62,407 bases of DNA from JAVBRU01 sp031547595 (GCA_031547595.1 JAVBRU010000006.1:1-62407), one strand, 5' to 3'; positions 41,405-50,307 are shown, numbered from the stretch's first letter. Numbers and translations: made by a program. The notes: generated by a model not told the origin, from the letters alone.

Positions 41405-42077
41405 TGAAATGATAAGGGTTTCTAGTGTCGTCAAATCCTTCGGCACGCACGAGGTGCTCAAGGGCATCAGCCTGACAGCCTGTGCAGGGCAGATCACGGG
41501 CTTATTGGGGCGCAACGGCTGCGGAAAAAGCGTGCTGATGAAATGCATCCTGGGATTGATGAAGGCAGATAGCGGCGAAATCATCGTGAACGGCGAAAAA
41601 ATCCACGGCGCGCCGCCGCGCACGCCGATCGGCTTTATTGTGGACGCGCCTGGCCTCTTGCCCTATGCCTCGGCCTATCAAAACCTGAAAATTGTGGCGC
41701 AAATCCGTAATATCGTTAATAAAGAAAAGATTGAAGAGACGCTGCGCCTGGTGGGTCTGGACCCTGCGTCCAAGAAAGCCGTAAAACACTATTCCATGGG
41801 CATGCAGCAGCGGCTGGGGCTGGCGCAGGCGCTGATGGAGGACCCGCAAATCCTGCTGCTGGATGAGCCGCTCAACGGGCTGGACCAGGCCGGCATGGCA
41901 GAAATCCGAGAGCTATTGAAGAACCAAGCAAAGATGAACAAAACCATTTTGATGACCAGCCATAACCAAGCGGACATCGACGCGTTATGTGATAAAAAGT
42001 ATACGATCATCGACGGCATGCTGGCAAAAGAAGAAGCGCCCCCGGAAAAGGCGCTTCTTGATGATCAATCCCGATAG
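41397..42077 (+). CDS. ABC transporter ATP-binding protein, second peptide module
   Basis: 226 residues, starting 8 nt inside the previous gene. Walker A GRNGCGKSV, Q-loop-like GFIVDAPGLLPYAS, signature YSMGMQQRLGLAQALM, Walker B ILLLDEPLNGLD, H-loop TSHNQ. The missing Gln in the Q-loop and the MGMQQR signature place it with the CcmA/BcrA-type ATPases that drive ABC-2 permeases for antibiotics or peptides. The last codons coincide with the end of the opposing VanW gene. Confidence 0.85.
   Translation: MNDEMIRVSSVVKSFGTHEVLKGISLTACAGQITGLLGRNGCGKSVLMKCILGLMKADSGEIIVNGEKIHGAPPRTPIGFIVDAPGLLPYASAYQNLKIVAQIRNIVNKEKIEETLRLVGLDPASKKAVKHYSMGMQQRLGLAQALMEDPQILLLDEPLNGLDQAGMAEIRELLKNQAKMNKTILMTSHNQADIDALCDKKYTIIDGMLAKEEAPPEKALLDDQSR
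42031..42059. terminator. Bidirectional hairpin within the 3-prime end of the ATPase gene
   Basis: Perfect 10-bp stem AAGAAGCGCC/GGCGCTTCTT with a 9-nt loop. It lies inside the last codons of the ATPase and just past the stop of the converging VanW gene, so it may end both transcripts. Confidence 0.6.
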
Positions 42078-43039
42078 ATTAAAACAGTCAATATCCCCTC
42101 TTGCGTTAAGGTTTCGATGCGGATGGGATACGGCAAAGTGTTTCGAAAGCACAGGTCGGTATAGCTGCCCACCGCAGAGTCAAAAAACTGCGGAGCGTAG
42201 TCTATGCCGCTTTTGCGGTGCACATTCCAGGACGTGATTTGCAGCGGCAAATTGAGCACCGCATTGTACAGCGTAGTAGACAGCTGGCACACACCCCCAC
42301 CATAGCCCACACCCTCCTGGCTGATGTTGGGCGCTTTTTTATAGCCGTTGGAGTACTTGTACGGCGCGCACAGGGCATTATATGAGAAGGTATCGTTGCA
42401 CTCAAGCACGGTGTTTTGGATGCGGAAGGCCGCAAGCTCGATATTATACTGCCGCGCCGCCGCCAGATCGCCGCCCGTGGTGCTGTTGTAAAAGGTGGTA
42501 AAGGCGGCAATCATATCGCCAGATTGTGCGGTTTTCCAAGGCTTCAGTGCCTGATAGGTGGCATCCTGAAAAGTGATAAAACCATAATCGCGCCAGACTG
42601 GCAGCTCAAATCCCTGATAGCCCACCGTGCTGATCGCTACGATAACACCCTTTTTGCCCGTAATGCCCTTAAACTTGCCGCCCTCAATGAAGGTATCCTG
42701 CGCCAACGTGGCCACGCCCACAATCTGCTGCGTGCCGGGCACCTGATATTTTTCCGCATCCAGAGAGCGGAAGTACATCAGCCACCGCGTACGGCAGAAG
42801 CCTGTTTCATCCTTGTAGGTGACATAGCACCATTCTTCGTCATAGGTATGGACGGTCACTTTCTCGTTTTCCGGCACCTTTTTGATGTAGCGGCTGTCGT
42901 CCTGGGCCGCATCGCGCAGATGGAAATCAATACTGCTGACGGCTTCGTACATCAAATCATTTTGTGCGGTTGCAGGCAAAACGCTCAGCAAGCAGATGAG
43001 CAGCGCGGACGCAAAGGCACCTATCCAATGTCTGTTCAA
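42065..43039 (-). CDS. Secreted VanW-domain protein with SH3-like region
   Basis: 324 residues. Start taken at a TTG 9 nt after GGAGG, giving a signal peptide (RHWIGAFASALLICLLSVLP); an ATG at 43072 has no ribosome binding site. Residues 20-100 resemble an SH3b domain (AVSSIDFHLRDAAQDDSRYI, WCYVTYKDETGFCRTRWLMY). The C-terminal VanW/PF04294-like region has FRIQNTVLECNDTFSYNALC and ISQEGVGYGGGVCQLSTTLY, then SWNVHRKSGI. VanW domains are of unknown function, often in cell-wall and glycopeptide-resistance contexts. The 3-prime end overlaps the opposing ATPase by 13 bp. Confidence 0.85.
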   Translation of the reverse strand: MNRHWIGAFASALLICLLSVLPATAQNDLMYEAVSSIDFHLRDAAQDDSRYIKKVPENEKVTVHTYDEEWCYVTYKDETGFCRTRWLMYFRSLDAEKYQVPGTQQIVGVATLAQDTFIEGGKFKGITGKKGVIVAISTVGYQGFELPVWRDYGFITFQDATYQALKPWKTAQSGDMIAAFTTFYNSTTGGDLAAARQYNIELAAFRIQNTVLECNDTFSYNALCAPYKYSNGYKKAPNISQEGVGYGGGVCQLSTTLYNAVLNLPLQITSWNVHRKSGIDYAPQFFDSAVGSYTDLCFRNTLPYPIRIETLTQEGILTVLIYRD

Positions 43040-43133
43040 GTGTATTTTCCTCCGTCTTTTGTGTGTAAGCATCTATTAAACGCACGAACACTGGAAAAGG
43101 TTGCACATTTTCAAAATAATTATAACCCTATTT

Positions 43134-44198
43134 TTACTTCAAGTAAATTGCCAACATAAAACCTGTTTTTCCATCGACGATCACATGCGCCCATTCCCCG
43201 TCAAACCCCATCAGGATCACTTGGGTGCCATTTTTATAGAGTCCTAGTGATTTTGAATAGATCGAAGGATTCTCACGCAGATTCAGGTTTTTGGCCGTTC
43301 CCGGGTTATTCACAGTCAAGATTGGCATGGCGGATTCCGGATAAGGCACCCCTGCGCCGGGAAAGACAAGATACTTGAGATTCATATATCCTTCTATGGA
43401 TCCGTCTATGCCGATGGCTACCGGCAGCCAATCCCCTTTGGGCTGGCCGTTAACAATCACATGCACCCCCGTGTAGTATTTTCCAAGCGATGTCGCTTGC
43501 TCACTCGGCTGGCTGCGCAGATGCAGCCGATCCGCAGGGTTTGGATTGTTCACAACAGCCACATAGTCTTGCAAAGGAATCGGCCACACCGCCACCTGAT
43601 GTTTGCCAACCGGCCCATTGTTCCATGTGCTGCCTGTGCTATTTCTGATGCTGCTATCGGAATCCTTATCCTCCTTTTGAAACTCAATCTCCGGCGAAAG
43701 ATGCTCCCGCAGCATAAAACCCACCTTACCATCGCTGGTTTGCACATGGCACCAGGTTTCGCTGACGCCATATACCAAAACGGTGGAGCCGTTCTTGTAC
43801 AGACCCAGAGAGGCCGAATTGACCGATTGCGTTTTGCGCAGGTTGAGGCCGGTGCCGCCCGCATTTTTTATTTTCACAGTAGGCATTGCTGAGGCAACCT
43901 GGGGCTGATCCCAGCCATACGCCAAATACTGTGTCATCATATATCCTTCCAAATTGTGAAATCGTACCTTTACCCAGCCGTCCTTCTCATCGCCCAAAAC
44001 TTCGAAATTGACACCATTGTAGTATTTGCCAAGCGCGGGTGCGTCCAGACTGGGCGCCGTCCTCAGGTTGAGCCTGTCATCAGGATTTGGGTTGTTCACC
44101 ACTGCCGCTCTCTCGGCTGCTACAGCTGTTGAAGCAATTGTCAAAATCAGCAGCGCCGCAGCCAAGAAGGAAAGAATACGCTTAGTTCCCATAGTCAT
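43134..44198 (-). CDS. Secreted protein with four SH3b domains
   Basis: 354 residues; start at the ATG 8 nt after GGAGGG. Signal peptide RILSFLAAALLILTIASTAV (cleavage near AVAA-ER). Four SH3b units occur as two alternating types: NNPNPDDRLNLRTAPSLDAP and NNPNPADRLHLRSQPSEQAT (type 1), GLNLRKTQSVNSASLGLYKN and NLNLRENPSIYSKSLGLYKN (type 2). This points to duplication of a two-domain block, separated by an acidic linker (KEDKDSDSSIRNS). Probably a wall-binding surface protein. It shares the SH3 theme with genes at 9598, 24218 and 42065. Confidence 0.85.
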   Translation of the reverse strand: MTMGTKRILSFLAAALLILTIASTAVAAERAAVVNNPNPDDRLNLRTAPSLDAPALGKYYNGVNFEVLGDEKDGWVKVRFHNLEGYMMTQYLAYGWDQPQVASAMPTVKIKNAGGTGLNLRKTQSVNSASLGLYKNGSTVLVYGVSETWCHVQTSDGKVGFMLREHLSPEIEFQKEDKDSDSSIRNSTGSTWNNGPVGKHQVAVWPIPLQDYVAVVNNPNPADRLHLRSQPSEQATSLGKYYTGVHVIVNGQPKGDWLPVAIGIDGSIEGYMNLKYLVFPGAGVPYPESAMPILTVNNPGTAKNLNLRENPSIYSKSLGLYKNGTQVILMGFDGEWAHVIVDGKTGFMLAIYLK

Positions 44199-44485
44199 TT
44201 GAATCACCCTCCACATTTTTCTTTTTCGCTTGGTATTCATGGGTTGTTCTTCCAAGGGCAATGGCAATGAGGTTTTCCAATGCTATCCATACAACGATCT
44301 TCTCCCTGTTTTCTTCCAAAACAAAAACCTTGTTACATTTTCTCTTTTCTTCCAGCTGCGGGAGAGCACGCTCTGGCAAGCATAACAACAAAAACGCAAG
44401 GGGCGTTGCAGAAGCCAAACCCTGCGACAGCCACAAATCATCCCATGAAATTTTTGAATTGTCACAATATTGCCGCGTTTGCGCC

Positions 44486-44514
44486 TTGAAAAAAACGTTA
44501 AAACTTCGTACAAT
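44486..44514 (+). promoter_or_regulatory. Sigma-A promoter of the ABC exporter pair
   Basis: TTGAAA, 17 nt, TACAAT, 46 nt before the ATG at 44560. The rest of the 44199-44485 gap holds no gene I can support. Confidence 0.75.
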
Positions 44515-44559
44515 AGGGAACGTGAAAATATAGAAGGAACAGGTAAGAAGGAGACTGAC

Positions 44560-46320
44560 ATGCTGAAACTTTTCCGAGAACTGAAAAAGCGCGAATGGAC
44601 GCTGATGCTGTGCAGCGTAGCGTTCATTGTGGCGCAGGTCTGGCTGGATCTGAAGCTGCCGGACTACATGAAGGCCATCACCGGCCTGATCACCACCCAG
44701 GGCAGCGTGGGCGAGCTATTGACAGAGGGCGGCAAGATGCTGCTGTGCGCCCTTGGCAGCATGGCCTCGTCTATCATCGTGGGCTATTTTGCGTCGCACA
44801 TTGCTTCCTCGTTCTCCTGGCGCCTGCGCGGCAAGGTGTTTCGCAAGGTGCAGGATTTCTCCATGGAAGAAATCAATCAATTTTCCACCGCCAGCCTGAT
44901 CACCCGCTCCACCAACGATATTTCGCAGGTGCAGATGTTTATTTCGATGGGCCTTCAGGTGATTATTAAGGCCCCCATTCTGGCCGGCTGGGCGATCATC
45001 AAAATCTCCGGCAACAGCTGGCAGTGGTCTGCCGCTACCGCCATTGCCGTTGTGGTATTGCTGACGCTGATCGCGGTGCTGATGATCTTTGTGATGCCCA
45101 AATTCAAAAAGATGCAAAGCCTGATTGACAACCTCAACCGCGTCACCCGCGAGCATTTGACCGGCCTTCGCGTGGTGCGCGCTTATAATGCCGAAGGCTA
45201 TCAATCCGAAAAATTCGAAACCGCCAATACCGAACTGACCGGCACGCAGCTGTTCACCTCCCGCATGATGGGGCTGATGTTCCCCGTGATGTCGCTGGTG
45301 ATGAATGGCCTCAGCCTTGCCATCTACTGGATTGGCGCAATCCTGATCAACCAGGCCGGCATGCAGGATAAAATGGGACTGCTGCAAGACATGGTGGTGT
45401 TCTCCTCCTATGCAATGCAGGTCATTATGGCGTTCATGATGCTGACCATGATCTTCTTCATCCTGCCCCGTGCCTCCGTATCCAGCAAGCGCATTTTGGA
45501 AGTGCTGGACAAAAAAATCACCATCAAAGACGGCCAGAAGACCGAAGGCAAGCAGAACGTGCGCGGCACGGTGGAATTCAAAGACGTCAGCTTCCGTTAT
45601 CCCGATGCCGAGGAATACGTGCTGAAGGATGTTTCATTCACAGCCAAACAGGGGCAGACCGTCGCCTTCATCGGTGCCACCGGCAGCGGCACAAGCACAC
45701 TGATCAACCTGGTGCCTCGCTTCTTTGACGCCACCCAGGGCCAGGTGCTGGTGGATGGCGTGGATGTGAAAGAGTATACGCAGCAGGCTTTGCATAACAA
45801 GCTGGGCTATGTGCCCCAGCGCGCCGTGATGTTCAAGGACACCATTGCCGAAAACGTGTCATATGGCGATAACAGCCGGGCAAAAGCCACCATCGATCAG
45901 GTGAAGCAGGCCGTTGCCATTGCACAAGGCACAGACTTTGTAGAGAAGATGGAAAACACCTATGAGGCCGATCTGGCGCAGGGCGGCACCAACGTGTCCG
46001 GCGGCCAGAAACAGCGCCTGGCCATTGCCCGCGCCGTATGCCGCGAACCTGAAATTTTCATATTTGACGATTCCTTCTCCGCGCTGGACTATAAAACAGA
46101 CCGCGTACTGCGTGACGCACTCAAAGAGCACACCGCCAAGGCCACCAAGCTGATCGTTGCGCAGCGCATCGGCACCATCCGCGACGCTGATTTGATCGTT
46201 GTTTTAGAGGATGGCCGCATGGTGGGAAGCGGCACGCATCAGGAATTGCTGAAAAACTGCGATGTGTACCGCGAAATTGCGCTGTCTCAGTTGACGAAGG
46301 AGGAGCTTGAAAATGTCTGA
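44560..46320 (+). CDS. Heterodimeric ABC exporter half with degenerate ATP site
   Basis: 586 residues, start at MLKLFRELKKRE after AAGAAGGAGACTGAC. An N-terminal six-helix exporter domain (WTLMLCSVAFIVAQVWLDLK to about residue 310) precedes an ATPase domain. The Walker A loop reads GATGSGTST, with Thr in place of the conserved Lys. Walker B is FIFDDSFSALD (Asp for the catalytic Glu) and the H-loop reads VAQRIGT (Gln for His). The signature NVSGGQKQRLAIARA is intact. This matches the non-catalytic half of TM287/288- or LmrCD-type exporters, but losing the Walker A Lys is beyond the usual change. It overlaps its partner by 8 nt. Confidence 0.9.
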   Translation: MLKLFRELKKREWTLMLCSVAFIVAQVWLDLKLPDYMKAITGLITTQGSVGELLTEGGKMLLCALGSMASSIIVGYFASHIASSFSWRLRGKVFRKVQDFSMEEINQFSTASLITRSTNDISQVQMFISMGLQVIIKAPILAGWAIIKISGNSWQWSAATAIAVVVLLTLIAVLMIFVMPKFKKMQSLIDNLNRVTREHLTGLRVVRAYNAEGYQSEKFETANTELTGTQLFTSRMMGLMFPVMSLVMNGLSLAIYWIGAILINQAGMQDKMGLLQDMVVFSSYAMQVIMAFMMLTMIFFILPRASVSSKRILEVLDKKITIKDGQKTEGKQNVRGTVEFKDVSFRYPDAEEYVLKDVSFTAKQGQTVAFIGATGSGTSTLINLVPRFFDATQGQVLVDGVDVKEYTQQALHNKLGYVPQRAVMFKDTIAENVSYGDNSRAKATIDQVKQAVAIAQGTDFVEKMENTYEADLAQGGTNVSGGQKQRLAIARAVCREPEIFIFDDSFSALDYKTDRVLRDALKEHTAKATKLIVAQRIGTIRDADLIVVLEDGRMVGSGTHQELLKNCDVYREIALSQLTKEELENV

Positions 46321-48163
46321 AAATAGAGAGAACAGACCCGTACGCCGCGGCCCGATGGGCGGCGGCCCAGGCCATGGCCCCGGCGGCCGCGGCATTCCGG
46401 AAAAGCCCAAGGATTTTACCGGCACGGTGAAAAAGCTGGTCAAGCACAGCCTTCGCCCCTACCTGCCCGCGATGGCGATTGCGGTATTGCTGGCCATTGC
46501 AGGCTCCGTCCTCACCATCATCGGCCCCGACAAAGTGAAGGAAATGACCAACGCCATCACGGCCGGCATGATGAGCGGCATTGACATGAACCTCATTGCC
46601 ACCATTGGCATGACGTTGGTGATCTACTATGGCCTCAGCGCCATTTTCAGCTATGCGCAAAGCTTTATCATGGCCACCACCACCCAGCGGGTGTCAAAGA
46701 ACCTGCGCAGCGATATTGCGCACAAGATCGACCGCCTGCCCTTCAAATTCTTTGACAGCACGCTGCATGGCGATATCCTCAGCCGCGTCACCAACGACGT
46801 AGACACCATCTCCCAAACCCTCAGCCAAAGTATCACTACCATGTTCTCGGCCGTCACGCTGCTGATCGGTTCGCTGATCGCCATGCTGAACACCAACTTT
46901 CTGATGACGCTGACAGCCATTTTCTCTTCCCTGATCGGCTTTGTGCTGATGTCTGTGATCATGACGCGCTCTCAAAAATACTTCAGCCGCATGCAATCCA
47001 CCCTTGGCGAGGTGAACGGCCATATTGAAGAAATCTATGCCAACCACAATGTGGTGAAAGCCTATAACGGCGAAGCCGCAGCCACTGAGACCTTTGACGA
47101 AATCAACGAGCGCCTGCGCAAAAACGCACAGAAATCCCAGTTTCTCTCCGGCCTGATGCAGCCGCTGATGGGCTTCATCGGCAACTTCGGCTATGTGGCC
47201 GTGTGTGTTGTGGGCGGCGTGCTGGCCGTCAATGGCAGCATTGAGTTTGGCGTCATCATCGCCTTCACCATGTATGTGCGCCTGTTCACCCAGCCGCTGT
47301 CGCAGCTAGCACAAAGCGCCACCTCCTTGCAATCCACTGCCGCCGCGGGCGAGCGTGTGCTCGAGTTCCTGGGCCAGAAAGAAGTGGACAGCGAAGAAGG
47401 CAAGACGCTCAAGCGCATTGGCCGCGCGAGTGGCAATGTGGATTTTGACCACGTACGCTTTGGCTATGACGAGAACAAGACCATCATCCACGATTTCTCC
47501 GCCTCCGCCAAATCCGGCCAGAAGATCGCCATCGTCGGCCCTACGGGTGCGGGCAAGACCACCATGGTCAACCTGCTGATGCGCTTTTATGAAGTGGACA
47601 GCGGCGAAATCCGCATTGACGGCATCCCCACCCAGCAGCTGAGCCGCGAGAACGTGCACGAGCAGTTCTGCATGGTGCTGCAGGATACATGGCTGTTTGA
47701 AGGCACCATCAAGGAAAACGTGATTTACGCCAAAAAAGACGTCACAGACCAGCAGGTCACCAAGGCCTGCAAGGCCGTGGGCCTCGACCACTTCATCCGC
47801 ACGCTGCCCGATGGCTATAACACCAAGCTGAGCGATGCTGTGACCATTTCCTCCGGCCAGCGCCAGCTTCTAACCATCGCCCGCGCCATCATCGAGGACG
47901 CGCCGCTGCTCATCCTCGACGAAGCCACAAGCTCTGTCGACACCCGCACCGAAGTGCTGATCCAACAGGCGATGGATAAGCTGATGGTTGGCCGCACTTC
48001 CTTCATTATTGCGCACCGCCTGTCCACCATCCGCAATGCCGACCTCATCCTGGTCATGCGTGATGGCGACATCGTGGAGAGCGGCAACCACGAAGACCTG
48101 CTTTCCAAGGGCGGCTTCTATGCCGACTTGTACAACAGCCAGTTCGAAAACGGCGCCGCCTGA
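46313..48163 (+). CDS. Heterodimeric ABC exporter half with intact ATP site
   Basis: 616 residues; start at the ATG 9 nt after AAGGAGG. A Gly/Pro/Arg-rich head (GPMGGGPGHGPGGRG) precedes the membrane domain (about residues 45-340). ATPase motifs: Walker A GPTGAGKTT, Q-loop CMVLQDTWLFEGT, Walker B LLILDEATSSVD, H-loop IAHRLSTIRNAD, all intact, while the signature ISSGQRQLLTIARA is altered from LSGGQ. It therefore supplies the catalytic Walker site and the first half supplies the functional signature, as in TM288/LmrD. Substrate unknown; multidrug or lipid export is usual. Confidence 0.92.
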   Translation: MSENRENRPVRRGPMGGGPGHGPGGRGIPEKPKDFTGTVKKLVKHSLRPYLPAMAIAVLLAIAGSVLTIIGPDKVKEMTNAITAGMMSGIDMNLIATIGMTLVIYYGLSAIFSYAQSFIMATTTQRVSKNLRSDIAHKIDRLPFKFFDSTLHGDILSRVTNDVDTISQTLSQSITTMFSAVTLLIGSLIAMLNTNFLMTLTAIFSSLIGFVLMSVIMTRSQKYFSRMQSTLGEVNGHIEEIYANHNVVKAYNGEAAATETFDEINERLRKNAQKSQFLSGLMQPLMGFIGNFGYVAVCVVGGVLAVNGSIEFGVIIAFTMYVRLFTQPLSQLAQSATSLQSTAAAGERVLEFLGQKEVDSEEGKTLKRIGRASGNVDFDHVRFGYDENKTIIHDFSASAKSGQKIAIVGPTGAGKTTMVNLLMRFYEVDSGEIRIDGIPTQQLSRENVHEQFCMVLQDTWLFEGTIKENVIYAKKDVTDQQVTKACKAVGLDHFIRTLPDGYNTKLSDAVTISSGQRQLLTIARAIIEDAPLLILDEATSSVDTRTEVLIQQAMDKLMVGRTSFIIAHRLSTIRNADLILVMRDGDIVESGNHEDLLSKGGFYADLYNSQFENGAA

Positions 48164-48201
48164 CAATTCAGCCGATAAAATGTATGAGTCAGGCATTTCC
48201 A

Positions 48202-48231
48202 ATGACGCAGCCCTGTCTTGTATGCTATACT
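48202..48231 (+). promoter_or_regulatory. Possible promoter of the SPFH gene
   Basis: ATGACG, 18 nt, TATACT, 42 nt before the ATG at 48274. The -10 is good and the -35 weak. Confidence 0.5.
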
Positions 48232-48273
48232 TATACCATCGGCCAAACTCCCCCACAGAAAGGATGAGCACTA

Positions 48274-49185
48274 ATGAACACCGCATCGATCAAGAAGTAC
48301 ATTATCCCCGTCGCAATTATCCTGTTAGCACTGGTGTTTTACACCTCCTGTACCGCGCAGGTGCCCACCGGCTCCACCGCGATTATCACCACCTTTGGCA
48401 AGGTGGAAAACAACACCCTGGAAGCGGGCTTCCACATCAAAAACCCCTTCTCCAAGATTGTGCTGATGGATAACCGCGAGCAGAAGATGAGCTTTTCCAC
48501 CCAGGCCTTCTCCAGCGATATCCAGCAGGTGGATATCTCCGGCTCCATCAACTATGCCATCAACAAGTCCACCGCCATGACGCTGTTCAAGGAAGTTGGC
48601 ACTGATTATTATGCCAAGCTGATCAGCCCGCGCATGATGGAAAACACCAAAGCAACCTTCTCCAAGTATACGGCAGAAAACCTGGTGGGCGCACGCGAGC
48701 AGCTATCCAGCCAGATCCGTGCCACCCTCAGCACCGAGATGGAGCGCTATGGCATCACCATCATCAGCATATCCATCGAGAATATCGACTTCACCGATAG
48801 CTTCACCGATGCCGTGGAAGCCAAGCAGGTCGCCGCACAGATGAAGCTGAAGGCCGAGATCGAGGAAGATCAAAAGACCATGGTGACCACCCAGCAGGCC
48901 GAGCGTCAGCGCATCACCGCCGAAGCCGATGCCGCTGTCAAGAAGATCGAAGCCGACGCCGCAGCCTATGCCACCCGCATCAAGGCCGAAGCTGAAGCCG
49001 AAGCGAACGAAAAAATCGCCAACTCCCTCACCGATATCCTGGTGCAGTTCACCCAGGTGCAACAGTGGAATGGGCAGCTCCCGAACTACGTGTCCGGTGA
49101 TATGGTCAACGCCCTGCCCATCCTATCAATGGAAAGTGTGACACAGAGCGCGTCCACCCCTGCCGCCGTGCAGCCGGAAGAGTAA
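48274..49185 (+). CDS. SPFH/prohibitin-family membrane protein
   Basis: 303 residues, ATG after AGAAAGGATGAGCACTA. One N-terminal membrane anchor (YIIPVAIILLALVFYTSC) is followed by the SPFH core (GSTAIITTFGKVENNTLEAG, FHIKNPFSKIVLMDNREQKM, SGSINYAINKSTAMTLF), then an Ala/Glu/Lys-rich coiled coil (QQAERQRITAEADAAVKKIE). SPFH proteins form large membrane-bound cages or scaffolds and are linked to membrane protein quality control and fluidity. It is a single gene flanked by a promoter and a strong bidirectional terminator. Confidence 0.9.
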   Translation: MNTASIKKYIIPVAIILLALVFYTSCTAQVPTGSTAIITTFGKVENNTLEAGFHIKNPFSKIVLMDNREQKMSFSTQAFSSDIQQVDISGSINYAINKSTAMTLFKEVGTDYYAKLISPRMMENTKATFSKYTAENLVGAREQLSSQIRATLSTEMERYGITIISISIENIDFTDSFTDAVEAKQVAAQMKLKAEIEEDQKTMVTTQQAERQRITAEADAAVKKIEADAAAYATRIKAEAEAEANEKIANSLTDILVQFTQVQQWNGQLPNYVSGDMVNALPILSMESVTQSASTPAAVQPEE

Positions 49186-49197
49186 CAAAACCATCAA

Positions 49198-49240
49198 TCA
49201 AAAAACAGTCCCTTGTGTTTCTACAAGAGACTGTTTTTTG
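49198..49240. terminator. Bidirectional intrinsic terminator
   Basis: AAAAAACAGTC-C-CTTGT paired with ACAAG-A-GACTGTTTTTT; T-runs at both ends serve the SPFH gene and the converging gene at 49246. Confidence 0.85.
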
Positions 49241-49245
49241 ATGTT

Positions 49246-50172
49246 TTATCCCGCGATAGACTGACGCTTTTTCTCGCGCAGCTTGCGTGTTTTGGTCACA
49301 GGCATGCCATAGGTATGGCCTTCCTCAAAGCGCACGCTGGTGGGCGGGGTTTCGAGCAGCTCCGGGTCATTCAGCAGCTGAATCATGCGCGCCACCATTT
49401 TGGCATACATCGCACCGGCGCAAATGCGCTCGTCCGCCGTGATACCCACGGGCAGCATGCGCTTGCGCACCGCCGTGCCGTTATCGCCAATGGCCACCGT
49501 GCGCTCCACAGAGCCAAGGCTGAGGAACAGCGAGGTGGTGCCAAAGTTGTAGATATGATGGTTGACCGCCGGCATACCGATAGAGCCCATATGGGTGAGG
49601 AACATGCTGGTATGGAAAGGGCTGGCATCCAGGATATAGCGGGGCATGATGCCATAGCGATCCAGCGTGCGCGCCGCAAACACCACGGTATTGGCCAAAA
49701 TGGGGCGCATCAGCAGCCTCGCGATCTTCATGGTGGAGTTGTCGGCCTCCGCGCGGCGGTTGGCCTGGATGGCGTTGCTCACGCGCTCCGCCACGTCATA
49801 AATGGTGTCGGTAGGATCAAAAAAGCATTTGACGGTGTTTTCTTCGATCGCGCCTTCCGCTGTAGTTTCTTTGAGAAGCGCAAAGCTGACCGTCAGCTGG
49901 GTGCGCGCATACAGGCGCTTGTTGGCCACAAAGCGGTTGACCTCCGGAAGCTCGCTCACCGCGCGCACAAAGGCGGCAATGACCAGCTCCATAAACGTCA
50001 GCTTATACCCTTCATTTCCTTTTTTTACAATATATCGAGCCATTTTTTCGTAGTCCAGCTTGTAGTTGAGAAACACCTGCGCATCACAGCGCATGGGCAT
50101 CATATAAGGGGTCAGCGCCATAATGGGGTCCCCTTCTTTAATGAGACGGCCGTCAGCTCTCCTGCCAAACAT
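49246..50172 (-). CDS. 2-oxoacid dehydrogenase E2-fold (CAT-like) protein lacking the catalytic motif
   Basis: 308 residues; start at MFGRRADGR, 9 nt from AAGGA (another ATG lies two codons earlier). It matches only the catalytic acyltransferase core of E2 subunits, with no lipoyl or peripheral-binding domain: KLTFMELVIAAFVRAVSELP, HIYNFGTTSLFLSLG, VGITADERICAGAMYAKMVA, LLNDPELLETPP. The E2 active-site motif HRxxDG reads ERICAG, so both the catalytic His and the Asp are replaced. It may be a pseudo-acyltransferase or have another chemistry. It is a lone gene, not next to E1 or E3 genes. Confidence 0.8.
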   Translation of the reverse strand: MFGRRADGRLIKEGDPIMALTPYMMPMRCDAQVFLNYKLDYEKMARYIVKKGNEGYKLTFMELVIAAFVRAVSELPEVNRFVANKRLYARTQLTVSFALLKETTAEGAIEENTVKCFFDPTDTIYDVAERVSNAIQANRRAEADNSTMKIARLLMRPILANTVVFAARTLDRYGIMPRYILDASPFHTSMFLTHMGSIGMPAVNHHIYNFGTTSLFLSLGSVERTVAIGDNGTAVRKRMLPVGITADERICAGAMYAKMVARMIQLLNDPELLETPPTSVRFEEGHTYGMPVTKTRKLREKKRQSIAG

Positions 50173-50245
50173 GTGCATCCATCCTTTACGTTATGACTCC
50201 ATGATGAATTATACTGTCTTTTTTACATTCCGTCAACGGGGACGC

Positions 50246-50274
50246 TTGCGGCAGCCCCCCGTATGCGCTATAAT
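50246..50274 (+). promoter_or_regulatory. Promoter of the Dabb gene
   Basis: TTGCGG, 17 nt, TATAAT, 33 nt before the ATG at 50308. Confidence 0.6.
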
Positions 50275-50307
50275 GACAGCAGAATCAGGAAAGGAATGGG
50301 CAAAAAC

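Noticed and set aside
44182..44436. Small minus-strand gene upstream of the four-SH3 protein
   Set aside because: It overlaps the start of the SH3 gene, has no ribosome binding site at its first start codon and no recognisable features.
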